Below are positions 18,479-27,106 of a stretch of 52,475 bases of DNA, one piece after another. The stretch's first letter is position 1; every line of letters starts with the position of its first letter. Under the pieces are notes generated by a model that was not told where the DNA came from, made no database searches, and saw only the letters and a list, made by a program, of their open reading frames with translations. The position numbers and the translations under genes were made by a program. The stretch comes from Dechloromonas aromatica (nom. nud.) (GTDB lineage: Bacteria > Pseudomonadota > Gammaproteobacteria > Burkholderiales > Rhodocyclaceae), in NCBI GenBank assembly GCA_017848965.1, contig JAFIHA010000004.1, forward strand, positions 1 through 52,475, given 5' to 3'.

Positions 18479-18510
18479 AAAACCGGGACGTCCCGACCGG
18501 AACGTCCCGG
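18477..18510 (-). terminator. intrinsic terminator of the cydABX operon
   Basis: On the minus strand a perfect 9-bp stem (CCGGGACGT / ACGTCCCGG, arms at 18510-18502 and 18491-18483) is followed by TTTTTT (18482-18477). It lies 38 bp beyond the cydX stop and overlaps the regA stop codon on the other strand. Confidence 0.8.
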
Positions 18511-18548
18511 CAAGGACGGCGGTCCTGGCGGCCGCCGTCAACGAGAGC

Positions 18549-18656
18549 TTATTTGTCCTCTTGCGCGCGATCGACCTGCGACTCGAACCACAAGGCATTG
18601 ACGACGGCGAACAGGATGGCCATGGCGAGGCCCAGTACCCAGCTGAAATACCACAT
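18549..18656 (-). CDS. cydX: CydX, small subunit of cytochrome bd oxidase
   Basis: 35 residues, beginning MWYFSWVLGL and containing NALWFE. This is the CydX/YbgT signature: one transmembrane helix with an invariant W-x-F-x-W start and a conserved ALW(Y/F)E exit. CydX stabilises haem d binding in the CydAB complex. It begins 15 bp after the cydB stop, in the usual cydA-cydB-cydX order, and a terminator follows. Confidence 0.92.
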   Translation of the reverse strand: MWYFSWVLGLAMAILFAVVNALWFESQVDRAQEDK

Positions 18657-18671
18657 GATCTCTTTCCCCTT

Positions 18672-19811
18672 TCAGTAAGCGGACTTGTTGTTGGCTTCGA
18701 TGTAATCGGCGGTGACCTTGCCGGACATCACGCGGTAGGCCCAGCCGGTGTAGGCGATGACGATCGGCGTGAAGATCAGTGCCGCCCAGAACATCACCGA
18801 CAGCGTCAGGTGGCTCGAAACGCTGTCCCAGACCGTCAGGCTGGAGCGCAGGTCGGTGGATGACGGCATGACGAAGGGGAACATGGCGACGCCGGCCGTG
18901 CCGATCACGCCGAGTTCGGCGACCGCGCTGGCGATGAAGGCGAGCAGCGGCTTGTCGGCACGGGCGCAGACGATGCCGAGCAGGCCGCCGGCCAAACCGG
19001 CCCCGGGAATCGCCCACAGCAACGGCTGCGCCGTGAAGTTGGCGAGCCAGGCCCCGGCCTGCACGGCAACCGTCTTGTCGAGCGGATTGGGCAGCGCCCC
19101 GGGATCGACCGGCGAGGTGATGACGTAACCGGCAATCCCCATCGCCACCCAGACGCCAGCGCCGGCAAAAGCGAGCAGCATGACGCCGCCGAACAGCGTC
19201 GAGGCGAACTTCGCCCGCTGGTAGACGGCACCTTCGGTGCGGATCATCAGATAGTTGGCGCCGTGGAAGGTCAGCATCGCGAAACTGACGACGCCGGCCA
19301 ACAGCGCGAAGGGATTGAGCAGGCCCCAGAAGCTGCCGGTATAGACCGGCATCAGGTTGCTCTCGAAGTGGAAGGGCACCCCCTGCAGCAGGTTGCCGAA
19401 AGCGACGCCGAAGATCAGCGAGGGCACGGCACCGCCGACGAACAAGCCCCAGTCCCAGGTCTTGCGCCAGGTCGGGTTGTCGATCTTGCTCCGGTAGTCG
19501 AAGCCGACCGGGCGGAAGAACAACGCCCAGAGTACGGCCAGCATCGCCCAGTAGAAGCCCGAGAAGGCGGTCGCGTAGACCAGCGGCCAGGCGGCAAAGA
19601 TGGCGCCGCCGCCGGTGATGAACCAGACCTGGTTGCCGTCCCAGTGCGGACCGACGGTGTTGATGATGACGCGGCGTTCGACGTCGTTCTTGCCGATGAA
19701 GGGCAGCAAGGTGCCGACCCCCATGTCGTGGCCGTCCATGACGGCGAAGCCGAGCAGCAGGACGCCGACCAGCAGCCACCAGACGAGTTTCAGGGTTTCG
19801 TAATCGAGCAT
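18672..19811 (-). CDS. cydB: Cytochrome bd ubiquinol oxidase subunit II (CydB)
   Basis: 379 residues with about eight or nine transmembrane helices. CydB hallmarks: MLDYETLKLVWWLLVGVLL at the start, GFAVMDGHDMGVGTLLP, VGPHWDGNQVWFITGGGA, WAMLAVLWALFFRPVGFDYRSK, and a C-terminus with WAYRVMSGKV. With CydA it forms the quinol oxidase that reduces oxygen to water at low oxygen tension. The ATG lies 10 bp past the cydA stop. Confidence 0.97.
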   Translation of the reverse strand: MLDYETLKLVWWLLVGVLLLGFAVMDGHDMGVGTLLPFIGKNDVERRVIINTVGPHWDGNQVWFITGGGAIFAAWPLVYATAFSGFYWAMLAVLWALFFRPVGFDYRSKIDNPTWRKTWDWGLFVGGAVPSLIFGVAFGNLLQGVPFHFESNLMPVYTGSFWGLLNPFALLAGVVSFAMLTFHGANYLMIRTEGAVYQRAKFASTLFGGVMLLAFAGAGVWVAMGIAGYVITSPVDPGALPNPLDKTVAVQAGAWLANFTAQPLLWAIPGAGLAGGLLGIVCARADKPLLAFIASAVAELGVIGTAGVAMFPFVMPSSTDLRSSLTVWDSVSSHLTLSVMFWAALIFTPIVIAYTGWAYRVMSGKVTADYIEANNKSAY

Positions 19812-19821
19812 GACGGTTTCC

Positions 19822-21390
19822 TCACTTGGCGGGATTGAGCAGGGCGCTTTCGCCTTCGTAGCGGCCGGTGCCGAGACTGGCCGGGCCGAGGCGGGCGAAC
19901 TTGACCATCAGGTACATCTCGGCGACCAGCAGCAGGGTGTAGAAGCCGACGAAGCCGGCGAGCGAACCATAGAGGCTGGCGCTGGACAGCGCCGAGGTGG
20001 ACAGATTGGTCGGCAGGATGCCGTAGATGGTCCACGGCTGGCGGCCGTACTCGGCGACGAACCAGCCCATTTCACAAGCCAGCCAGGGCAGCGGGATCGA
20101 CCACAGCGCCCAGCGCAGCAGCCAGCGCTTCTCGCCGATCCGGTTCTTCGCCGATTCCCAGAAGGCGATCAGCATCAGCGCCAGCATCAGGAAACCGAGG
20201 ACGACCATGATGCGGAAAGTCCAGAACATCGGCGCCACGTCGGGGATGGTGTCGCGCGCGGCGCGGGCGATCATCTCCGGCGTCGCCTGGGCGACATCGG
20301 CGGTGTATTTCTTGAGCAGCAGACCGTAGCCGAGATCGTCCTTGATCGCCGCGAAGCGGGTCTTCTCCGTTTCGCTGGCGCTGCCGGCGCGCAATTTTTC
20401 GAGCAGCTTGACCGCCTCGATGCCGGTGACGATGCGTTCGGCGGCGCGCACTTCGAGCTGGTCGATGCCGGGCAGCACTGTATCGGTCGAGCGCGTGGCG
20501 ATCAGGCCGAGCGCGTAGGGAATCTGCACTTCGGCATGGTTGGTGCGCTGCTGGTCATCGGGCAGCGCGAACAAGGTGAACGGGGCCGGCGCCGGCTCGG
20601 TCTTCCACATCGCCTCGAGCGCCGCCAGCTTGGTCTGCTGGTGCTCGGTCACCGCGTAGCCCGACTCGTCGCCGAGGACGATCACCGAACACGCCGCGGC
20701 CAGCCCGAAGGAAGCGGCGATGCGGAAGGAACGGCGGGCGAATTCGACATGCACGCCGCGCAGCAGGTACCAGGAACTGATGCCGAGGACGAAGATCGAG
20801 CCGGTGACGTAGCCGGCCGACACGGTATGGACGAACTTCGCCTGCGCCGCCGGGTTGAGCAGCAGATCGGCGAATGAGGTCATCTCCATGCGCATGGTGA
20901 CGAAACTGAACTCGGAACCGACCGGGTTCTGCATCCAGCCGTTGGCGATCAGGATCCACAGCGCCGAGAAGTTCGAGGCGATGCCGGTCAGGTAGTTGAT
21001 CACCAGGTGGCCGCGCTTCGACAGGCGGTCCCAGCCGAAGAAGAAGAGACCGATGAAGGTCGATTCGAGGAAGAAGGCCATCAAGCCTTCGATCGCCAGC
21101 GGCGCGCCGAAGATGTCGCCGACGTAGTGCGAGTAATAAGCCCAGTTGGTGCCGAACTGGAACTCCATGGTGATGCCGGTGGTGACGCCGAGCGCGAAGT
21201 TGATGCCGAACAGCTTGCCCCAGAACTTGGTCATGTCGCGGTAGATTTCCTTGCCGCTCATGACATAGACCGTTTCCATGATGGCCAGCAGGATCGACAG
21301 ACCCAGCGTCAAGGGAACGAAGAGGAAATGGTAAAACGCAGTGGCCGCGAACTGCAGCCGCGACAGGTCGACGACTGTCGAGTCGATCAT
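19822..21390 (-). CDS. cydA: Cytochrome bd ubiquinol oxidase subunit I (CydA)
   Basis: 522 residues from the ATG at 21390 (preceded by GGGAG 8 nt away; the upstream open frame has no CydA character). The length equals that of the long-Q-loop E. coli type. Haem ligand H21 sits in TAFYHFLFVPLTLGLS. The block GLMAFFLESTFIGLFFFGWDRLSKRGHL and the quinone-side GWFVAEYGRQPWTIYGILPT are also present. The insert at about 255-390 fits the long Q-loop. First gene of cydABX; the convergent RegBA pair is a plausible regulator. Confidence 0.97.
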   Translation of the reverse strand: MIDSTVVDLSRLQFAATAFYHFLFVPLTLGLSILLAIMETVYVMSGKEIYRDMTKFWGKLFGINFALGVTTGITMEFQFGTNWAYYSHYVGDIFGAPLAIEGLMAFFLESTFIGLFFFGWDRLSKRGHLVINYLTGIASNFSALWILIANGWMQNPVGSEFSFVTMRMEMTSFADLLLNPAAQAKFVHTVSAGYVTGSIFVLGISSWYLLRGVHVEFARRSFRIAASFGLAAACSVIVLGDESGYAVTEHQQTKLAALEAMWKTEPAPAPFTLFALPDDQQRTNHAEVQIPYALGLIATRSTDTVLPGIDQLEVRAAERIVTGIEAVKLLEKLRAGSASETEKTRFAAIKDDLGYGLLLKKYTADVAQATPEMIARAARDTIPDVAPMFWTFRIMVVLGFLMLALMLIAFWESAKNRIGEKRWLLRWALWSIPLPWLACEMGWFVAEYGRQPWTIYGILPTNLSTSALSSASLYGSLAGFVGFYTLLLVAEMYLMVKFARLGPASLGTGRYEGESALLNPAK

Positions 21391-21758
21391 GACGATACTC
21401 CCTGGTTGATGAGATGGCTGGATTCGCCAATCCCCGGTCCGGCCAGGCGGCGCCACGGCGCGTCCAAAAACGCCACGCTTTCCCTTGTTTGCATGCACCC
21501 TCCGGCCTGAATCCGGTTGTTGACTGGAACCCCCAACTGCCCTGCCGCCCCGCGTGCCTGACCGGCTTGTCTGTGATGGCGGACAGCAGACCGGCGGATT
21601 CTCGACGGGCGCCAGGCGGTACAGAAGTGACCGAATGTCGCAGCGGGCAAGCGGCCGCCGGCAAGGCCTCGCCGCCCGCTGCGGCAATATGCCGCACGGG
21701 ACCTGCGCTAGCGGCCACTATCATTCGCGGGCTATCGAAAACGCAGGACCACGTTTCC
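21391..21758 (+). other. 368-bp divergent control region between cydA and the fecI-like gene
   Basis: This stretch must hold the promoters of both cydA (leftward) and the sigma factor gene (rightward). It contains the dyad GCGGCA-ATA-TGCCGC at 21681-21695 and a weak Fur-like half element (CTATCATT) around 21718-21725 just ahead of fecI. I found no full FNR box, no convincing -35/-10 pair and no credible small gene. The two elements are only candidates. Confidence 0.4.
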
Positions 21759-22250
21759 ATGAACCGCTTCGTGACGGCGCTCTACCTCGACCACATCGGC
21801 GAAATCCGCCGTTACATCGGGCGCCGGATCGCTTGCCGGGACACCGTCGCGGACCTCGCCCAGGAAACCTTTGTCCGCCTGCTCAGCGTCGACCAGGTGC
21901 CCGCCCCCGACAAAAGCCGCGCCTATCTGTTCCGCATCGCCGAACATCTGACGATCGACCATTACCGGCGACAAGCCCCACTGGCGGGAAAGCAGCTCAA
22001 CCTGGACGACTGCGCCGACCTGCCGTGCCCCGCCCCAGCGCCGGAGCGCCATGCCATCGCCCGCCAGGAACTGCGCCGCCTGCAGGCGGCGATCGATGCC
22101 CTGCCTGCGCGCTGCCGGGAAGTCTTCATCCGCCACAAGTTCGACGGCTTGCCGCAGAAAACCCTCGCCGCCGAATACGGAGTCACGCTGAACGCCATCG
22201 AAAAACTGCTGATCCGCGCCCTGCTCCAGTTGCGGAGCGCTCTCCAATGA
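21759..22250 (+). CDS. FecI-type ECF sigma factor
   Basis: 163 residues from the ATG at 21759. Sigma region 2: HIGEIRRYIGRRIACRDTVADLAQETFVRLL, then RAYLFRIAEHLTIDHYRR. Region 4: LPARCREVFIRHKFDGLPQKTLAAEYGVTLNAIEKLLIRAL. The order FecI-FecR-TonB receptor is the classical cell-surface signalling arrangement, in which ligand-loaded receptor signals through FecR to release the sigma factor onto the receptor promoter. The stop overlaps the fecR start by 4 bp. Confidence 0.93.
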   Translation: MNRFVTALYLDHIGEIRRYIGRRIACRDTVADLAQETFVRLLSVDQVPAPDKSRAYLFRIAEHLTIDHYRRQAPLAGKQLNLDDCADLPCPAPAPERHAIARQELRRLQAAIDALPARCREVFIRHKFDGLPQKTLAAEYGVTLNAIEKLLIRALLQLRSALQ

Positions 22251-23146
22251 GCGCGCAGGCCGACGACCCGGTTGCCGAAGAGGCCGCCCGCTGGTTCCTG
22301 CGCCTCAACGAGGCTGGCGCCGATCCCCGGCAGCGGAAGGAATTTGCCGCCTGGATGGAACGTTCGGCCAGGCATCGCGAGGAATATGCCCAGTTCCAAC
22401 GCCTGTGGGGCGCACTCGAACAGGTCAAGCCACGGCACAAGAAGCGCCGGCAGACCACGGCGGCACTGCTGATTCTCGGCCTGGTGGCCCTGACCGGACT
22501 GCAGCAGCGCTTCGCCAGCGAAACCGTGCAACTGACCCAAACCGGCGAACGGGCGGAGCTCGTCCTGGCCGACGGCAGTTCGCTCCACCTTGATGGAAAC
22601 ACCCGCATCCGCATCGAACATACGCTGCTGCAACGGCGACTGATCCTCGAACAGGGCCAGGTCTTCGTCGAGGTCGCTCCCGGCCTGCGCCCCTTCGTGG
22701 TCGTCGCCGGCGACGGCGAAACGCGCGACATCGGCACCCGTTTCAACGTTCGCCGCGATGACGACCGCGTCACCGTCAGCGTCGCCGAGGGGCGGGTCGA
22801 AGTCCGACTGACGAGCACCGAGGCCGCCCGGGAAATCGGCCGCGGCGAGCAGCTTTCGTACCGCTTCGGGCAACTTTCGCCCGCCCGCCGGCTGGCAGCG
22901 GACAGTCCCGAAGCCTGGACCAACGGCCGCTGGCAATTCGACGACGCCGACCTGGCCGAGGTCGTCGCCCAGATCAACCGACAGCACGCGCGCCCGGTGC
23001 GCCTTGCCGATCCAAGCCTGGCCGCTTACCGGATCAGCGGCGTCTTCTCGGCCGTCGACCGCGCCGGCCTGCTGGCTGCGCTGACCCGCCTCTATCCCCT
23101 GCGCCTGGTCGAACGCGACGGCCAAACCGTGATCGTCGCCCGCTGA
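22247..23146 (+). CDS. FecR-type transmembrane anti-sigma/sigma regulator
   Basis: 299 residues. N-terminal cytoplasmic DUF4880-like helix (AARWFLRLNEAGADPRQRKEFAAWMERSARHREEY), one TM helix at about 68-84 (TAALLILGLVALTGL), the periplasmic FecR domain (LADGSSLHLDGNTRIRIEH, DIGTRFNVRRDDDRVTVSVAEGRVEV) and a C-terminal STN-like part (FDDADLAEVVAQINRQHARPVRLA). It senses the state of the TonB receptor and controls the partner sigma factor. Translationally coupled to it. Confidence 0.93.
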   Translation: MSAQADDPVAEEAARWFLRLNEAGADPRQRKEFAAWMERSARHREEYAQFQRLWGALEQVKPRHKKRRQTTAALLILGLVALTGLQQRFASETVQLTQTGERAELVLADGSSLHLDGNTRIRIEHTLLQRRLILEQGQVFVEVAPGLRPFVVVAGDGETRDIGTRFNVRRDDDRVTVSVAEGRVEVRLTSTEAAREIGRGEQLSYRFGQLSPARRLAADSPEAWTNGRWQFDDADLAEVVAQINRQHARPVRLADPSLAAYRISGVFSAVDRAGLLAALTRLYPLRLVERDGQTVIVAR

Positions 23147-23246
23147 TTTTTTTGCGTCGCGATGTCAGGTTGTCGTCGCGGCTTGCGTCTACCTCCCCAG
23201 CACGCCCTGAACGTGCCCACGACAGCCATAAATTACGGGGTTCTCC

Positions 23247-25595
23247 ATGCACAAGCCGTTACGTCTCTCTCTGCTCGCCGCCGTACTCTGCGCCAGCGGC
23301 CATGCCGCCTTCGCCACCCAGTTCGACATCCCGGCCCAGTCCCTGGGCAGCGCGCTGACCACGCTCGCCCGCCAGAGCGGCATCCAGATACTGTTCAACC
23401 CGGCCGACCTGCAAGGCCTGCAGTCTCCCGCCCTGCAAGGCAATCTGGAAACGGCAGCGGCAGTCAGCAAGCTGCTCGCCGGTAGCGGCCTGCAGGCCGA
23501 TTTCCACCACGGCAGCTACGTCATCCGCCGCCTCCCCGGGCATACCGCCAATTTCCCGGAAATCCGCATCTCGGCCACGGCGGACACCGGCTACAAGGCG
23601 CCGCTCGCCGGCGTGGCGAGCAAAGTTCCCCTGGCGCCCCGGCAAATCGCCAACTCGGTTTCCGTGCTGACGCGCCAGCAAATCGAAGACCAGAACCTGA
23701 TCACCATGCAGGATGCCTTGCAGCAGGTTACCGGCATCAACGTCATCGCCAACGACACCTCCAGCGCGCAATACTATGCACGCGGCTACGGCCTGGGCGT
23801 GATGTACGACGGCGTCACCTCATACAACGGCATGACCCCGTCGCATCAGTTCGACCTGCCGCTCTACGAGCGCATCGAAGTCCTGCGCGGCCCGGCCGGT
23901 CTGTTGCGCGGCGTCGGCGAACCTGGCGGCGTCGTCAATCTGGTCAAAAAACGCCCCCGGAAGGACTTCGCTTTCTCCTGGGCGGCGGGCGCCGGCTCGT
24001 GGGACAACTACCGCCTGGAAGGCGATCTCACCGGGCCGTTGAACCAGGACGGCAGTCTGCGCGGCCGACTGGTGCTGGCGGAAGAAAACCGGGGCTATTT
24101 CTACGATCACACCCATGGCCAGAAATGGCTGGCGATGGGCGCGCTGGAATACGACCTGACGCCGGCGACCACGCTGGGGCTCTCGTTCACCGCCCAGGAC
24201 GCCGACGTCAAAGCGCCGTCGTCCGGGCTTCCCGCTTCCAGCATCGTCGACGGCAAAGGTCATTACCAGTTGCTCGATGTTTCCCGTTCGACCTTCAATG
24301 CTCCCGACTGGGGAAAACTGCTGTATCACACCGAGGAACTGTCCTTCTCGGCGGAACACCGCTTCGCCAACGAGTGGGTCGCCAAGCTCACCGCCAACCA
24401 GCGTGACTGGCGCCAGTACTACAAGTACGCCTACACCTATTCATCGGTCAATGCGACGACCGGCCGCCTCGACTACGCGAGCATGCAGGGCGACTACGAC
24501 TACAGCCGCGACGGCGTCGATCTATTCGCCAACGGCCCCTTCGAGCTGCTCGGCCGCAAACATAATCTGCTGCTCGGATTCAATTGGGAGCGCTACGAGA
24601 ACACCGGCAAGTTCGGCCGCGGACCGATCTACACCAACGTGCTGTTCGGCGATCTCCGCCCGCTGACCGAGCCCAGCATCGCTTACACCTCGGGCAGCGA
24701 CGCCAGTACCGAACAGCATGGTTTCTATTCCCAGCTCCGCCTCAGCCTCGCCGATCCGCTGACCCTGGTCCTGGGGGGACGGACGACCCATTTCCTCGCC
24801 AAGAGCCGCAACATTGCCCCCTCCGTGCCCACCGCCTGGAAAGACGGCGCCAAAACCAAACACGAATTCACGCCTTACCTCGGCCTCCTCTACGACCTTA
24901 GCAAGGAGATCACGCTCTACGGTAGCTACGCCGACATCTTCACCCCGCAGACCCAGCTCAAGGCGGACGGCAGCACCCTCGACCCGCGCGTCGGCAAGCA
25001 GTACGAACTCGGCGGCAAAGGCGAGTTTCTCGACGGCAAGCTGGCGGCCTCGCTTGCCTGGTTCGACATCCGCGACAAGAACCGCGCCTATGCCGACCCG
25101 GCCTATCCCACGTCGAACTTCTACCTGAATGCCGGCGAAGTCGAAAGCAAGGGCTGGGAAATCGAGTTGAGCGGCAAACCGGCACGCGGCCTGGACGTGA
25201 TCGCCGGCTACACCTACCTGACCACCAAGTTTCTGAAGGACCGCAAGGATCAGGGCAAGAGCTATTCAATCCAGACCCCGAAGCACCAGTTCAAGCTGTG
25301 GAGCAACTACCGCTTCGACCAGGACAGCGCGCTCGCCGGCTTCAGCGTCGGCCTCGGCGTCCTCGCTCAGGACAAGGCGCAAAGCTCGCGCGGCTGGCGC
25401 GACGAAGTCGTCAATAGCGGCTACGCGGTGGTCAACGGAAGTATTGCCTACCAGATCGACCGGCATTATTCGCTCACGCTTGCAGTCAACAACATCCTCG
25501 ATCGCAAGTATTACGCTTCGGTCGGCACCCCAAATTCCTACAATTTCTACGGTGAGCCACGTAGCTTCATGCTTACCTTGCGCGGAGCGTACTGA
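23247..25595 (+). CDS. TonB-dependent outer membrane receptor with N-terminal signalling (STN) domain
   Basis: 782 residues: signal peptide (1-23), STN domain at about 26-94 (FDIPAQSLGSALTTLARQSG), a TonB-box-like segment PEIRISAT (104-111), plug domain at about 130-235 (QQVTGINVIAND, RIEVLRGPAGLLRGVGEPGGVVNLV) and a 22-strand-type barrel to the C-terminus (NNILDRKYY, ending LRGAY). It resembles FpvA/FhuE-class siderophore receptors. The STN domain fits transcriptional signalling through the upstream FecR/FecI. The ligand cannot be read from sequence; a NosL-like gene starting 3 bp after the stop makes copper as well as iron worth considering. Confidence 0.93.
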   Translation: MHKPLRLSLLAAVLCASGHAAFATQFDIPAQSLGSALTTLARQSGIQILFNPADLQGLQSPALQGNLETAAAVSKLLAGSGLQADFHHGSYVIRRLPGHTANFPEIRISATADTGYKAPLAGVASKVPLAPRQIANSVSVLTRQQIEDQNLITMQDALQQVTGINVIANDTSSAQYYARGYGLGVMYDGVTSYNGMTPSHQFDLPLYERIEVLRGPAGLLRGVGEPGGVVNLVKKRPRKDFAFSWAAGAGSWDNYRLEGDLTGPLNQDGSLRGRLVLAEENRGYFYDHTHGQKWLAMGALEYDLTPATTLGLSFTAQDADVKAPSSGLPASSIVDGKGHYQLLDVSRSTFNAPDWGKLLYHTEELSFSAEHRFANEWVAKLTANQRDWRQYYKYAYTYSSVNATTGRLDYASMQGDYDYSRDGVDLFANGPFELLGRKHNLLLGFNWERYENTGKFGRGPIYTNVLFGDLRPLTEPSIAYTSGSDASTEQHGFYSQLRLSLADPLTLVLGGRTTHFLAKSRNIAPSVPTAWKDGAKTKHEFTPYLGLLYDLSKEITLYGSYADIFTPQTQLKADGSTLDPRVGKQYELGGKGEFLDGKLAASLAWFDIRDKNRAYADPAYPTSNFYLNAGEVESKGWEIELSGKPARGLDVIAGYTYLTTKFLKDRKDQGKSYSIQTPKHQFKLWSNYRFDQDSALAGFSVGLGVLAQDKAQSSRGWRDEVVNSGYAVVNGSIAYQIDRHYSLTLAVNNILDRKYYASVGTPNSYNFYGEPRSFMLTLRGAY

Positions 25596-25598
25596 ACG

Positions 25599-26156
25599 AT
25601 GAAACGCCGAGATTTCCTGCTCGCCAGCCCGCTGCTGCTGGCCCATGCCGGCCCGCTGCGGGCCGCCGACGCCAACCAGGCGACCGACCTCACCCCGCTC
25701 GACAACGAACTCGATAAGTACCCACGCTGCGTCGTCTGCAACATGGACCGCCGCCAGTACCACTATGCCCGTCACCTGCTGCATTACGGCGATGGGCATG
25801 CCGAGGGGACCTGTTCGATCAATTGCGCGGCAGAGTGCATGCTGCGCGAGCGGCGGCGCGGCTTCACGGCGATCTACGCGCCGGATTACGGCGTTGCCGG
25901 CGAGCCGAAGCCGTTGATCGAGGTCGCGGCGGCGACCTACCTGATCGGCTCCGACCTGCGCGGGGTGATGAGTCCGGTCAGCAAGTACGCCTTCTCCGAA
26001 CGCGCCCGCGCCGAGGCGGTGCAGGCGGTTGCCGGCGGCCGTCTCGGCACCTTTGCCGAGGCGCTGGCGGCGGCGCTGGAGGACTATGCGCGCAGCCTGA
26101 ACCGGCGCTACGACGGCGACCGGGAAAAGCTCAGGCGCCAGGGCAAGCTCTCGTAG
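25599..26156 (+). CDS. Tat-exported NosL-like copper-binding protein
   Basis: 185 residues. The N-terminus is a twin-arginine signal (MKRRDFLLASPLLLA). A NosL-type CxxC-x-M site follows (CVVCNM, about residues 44-49), with HYARHLLHYGDG and a second Cys cluster, GTCSINCAAEC (about 70-80). NosL is a periplasmic Cu(I) protein that supplies nitrous oxide reductase; here there is no nos operon, and the protein lacks the lipobox of classical NosL. It begins 3 bp after the TonB receptor stop, so the receptor and this protein are probably co-expressed under the FecI-type sigma factor. Copper handling is inferred from the family and motifs. Confidence 0.8.
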   Translation: MKRRDFLLASPLLLAHAGPLRAADANQATDLTPLDNELDKYPRCVVCNMDRRQYHYARHLLHYGDGHAEGTCSINCAAECMLRERRRGFTAIYAPDYGVAGEPKPLIEVAAATYLIGSDLRGVMSPVSKYAFSERARAEAVQAVAGGRLGTFAEALAAALEDYARSLNRRYDGDREKLRRQGKLS

Positions 26157-26171
26157 GGCAGCGGGCCGGGC

Positions 26172-26879
26172 TCAGACGATCAGCCGGTACATCACCAGGT
26201 AGTAGCGCAGCCCCTGCCACAGCGTCGAGGCGCCCAGCGCGATGACGAAAAGCGCCGCGCCCTTGAGCAGCCAGCCGCGCAGGCGCGGGCCGAGGCGGCC
26301 GAAGAGGACGGAGGCGGCGAGCATCGCCGGCAGGGTGCCGGCGCCGAAGGCGAGCATGAGCAGCGCGCCGCCGCCGAGCGAGGTGGCGGTGGTCGCCTTG
26401 ACCGCCATCGCCATGGTCATCGAGCACGGCATCAGGCCGTTGATCGCGCCGCCGATCAGCGCGCCGCGCACCGGGCCTTTCTGCACCGCCAGCGTGAACT
26501 GCCGACGCAGCCAGGCGACCGGCGCGAAGCCGAGGCTGTTGCGCCATGGCGAGACGCCGAGCAGGTCGAGGCCGAGCAGAATCACGACGACCCCGGCGAC
26601 GATCTGCAGCACGCCCTGCCAGAGGCCGATCCAGCCGGTGGACACGAGCACCTGGCCAAGCCCGGCGGCGATCACGCCTACCACGGCGTAAATGCCGATG
26701 CGCGCGCCGTGGTAGGCGAGATAGGGCGCCGGACCGCGCGCGCCGAGTTTCATGAAGAAAGCGGACACCAGCCCGCCGCACATGCCCAGGCAATGGCCGC
26801 TGCCGAGCAACCCGGTCATGAAGGCGAGGAACAGCGGCAGTTCGCCGGCAGCCGGAGAAAAATCGATCAAGCTTGCCAC
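26172..26879 (-). CDS. Sulfite-exporter TauE/SafE (DsbD-like) family membrane protein of copper/oxidase clusters
   Basis: 235 residues with about six TM helices. Two hallmark half-sites are present: GSGHCLGMCGG (about 26-36) in the first helix pair and GLMPCSM near residue 145. This subfamily commonly sits beside ccoGHIS or copper ATPase genes and is thought to move reductant or a metal-related ligand across the inner membrane. The start is uncertain: GTG at 26879, or TTG at 26870, which has GAGG 8 nt upstream. It follows the P-type ATPase gene on the same strand after 227 bp. Confidence 0.82.
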   Translation of the reverse strand: MASLIDFSPAAGELPLFLAFMTGLLGSGHCLGMCGGLVSAFFMKLGARGPAPYLAYHGARIGIYAVVGVIAAGLGQVLVSTGWIGLWQGVLQIVAGVVVILLGLDLLGVSPWRNSLGFAPVAWLRRQFTLAVQKGPVRGALIGGAINGLMPCSMTMAMAVKATTATSLGGGALLMLAFGAGTLPAMLAASVLFGRLGPRLRGWLLKGAALFVIALGASTLWQGLRYYLVMYRLIV

Positions 26880-27106
26880 CTCGGTTGAACGCGGCGGCTG
26901 GCGCGTTTGGACGGGAGGGCCGGCGCGACGCGACGACCCGGCAGGCTCATGCCTGCAAGGAGGAGCAACAAAGCCGGGCGCCTGTCCGGACGTGCCCGCG
27001 GCCGCGTAGCGCCATCAGCCAAAGCGTGACTCGTAGCGCAGGCTTGGAGGTCAGCATGCATGCGGCGGCACAAGGAGAGATCAGCGGCCAACTGAGGTTT
27101 CAAGGT

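Noticed and set aside
26880..27106. Possible small gene between the P-type ATPase and the TauE/SafE-like gene
   Set aside because: Frames in this gap are Arg/Ala/Pro-rich with no plausible start or motif; I see nothing else there.
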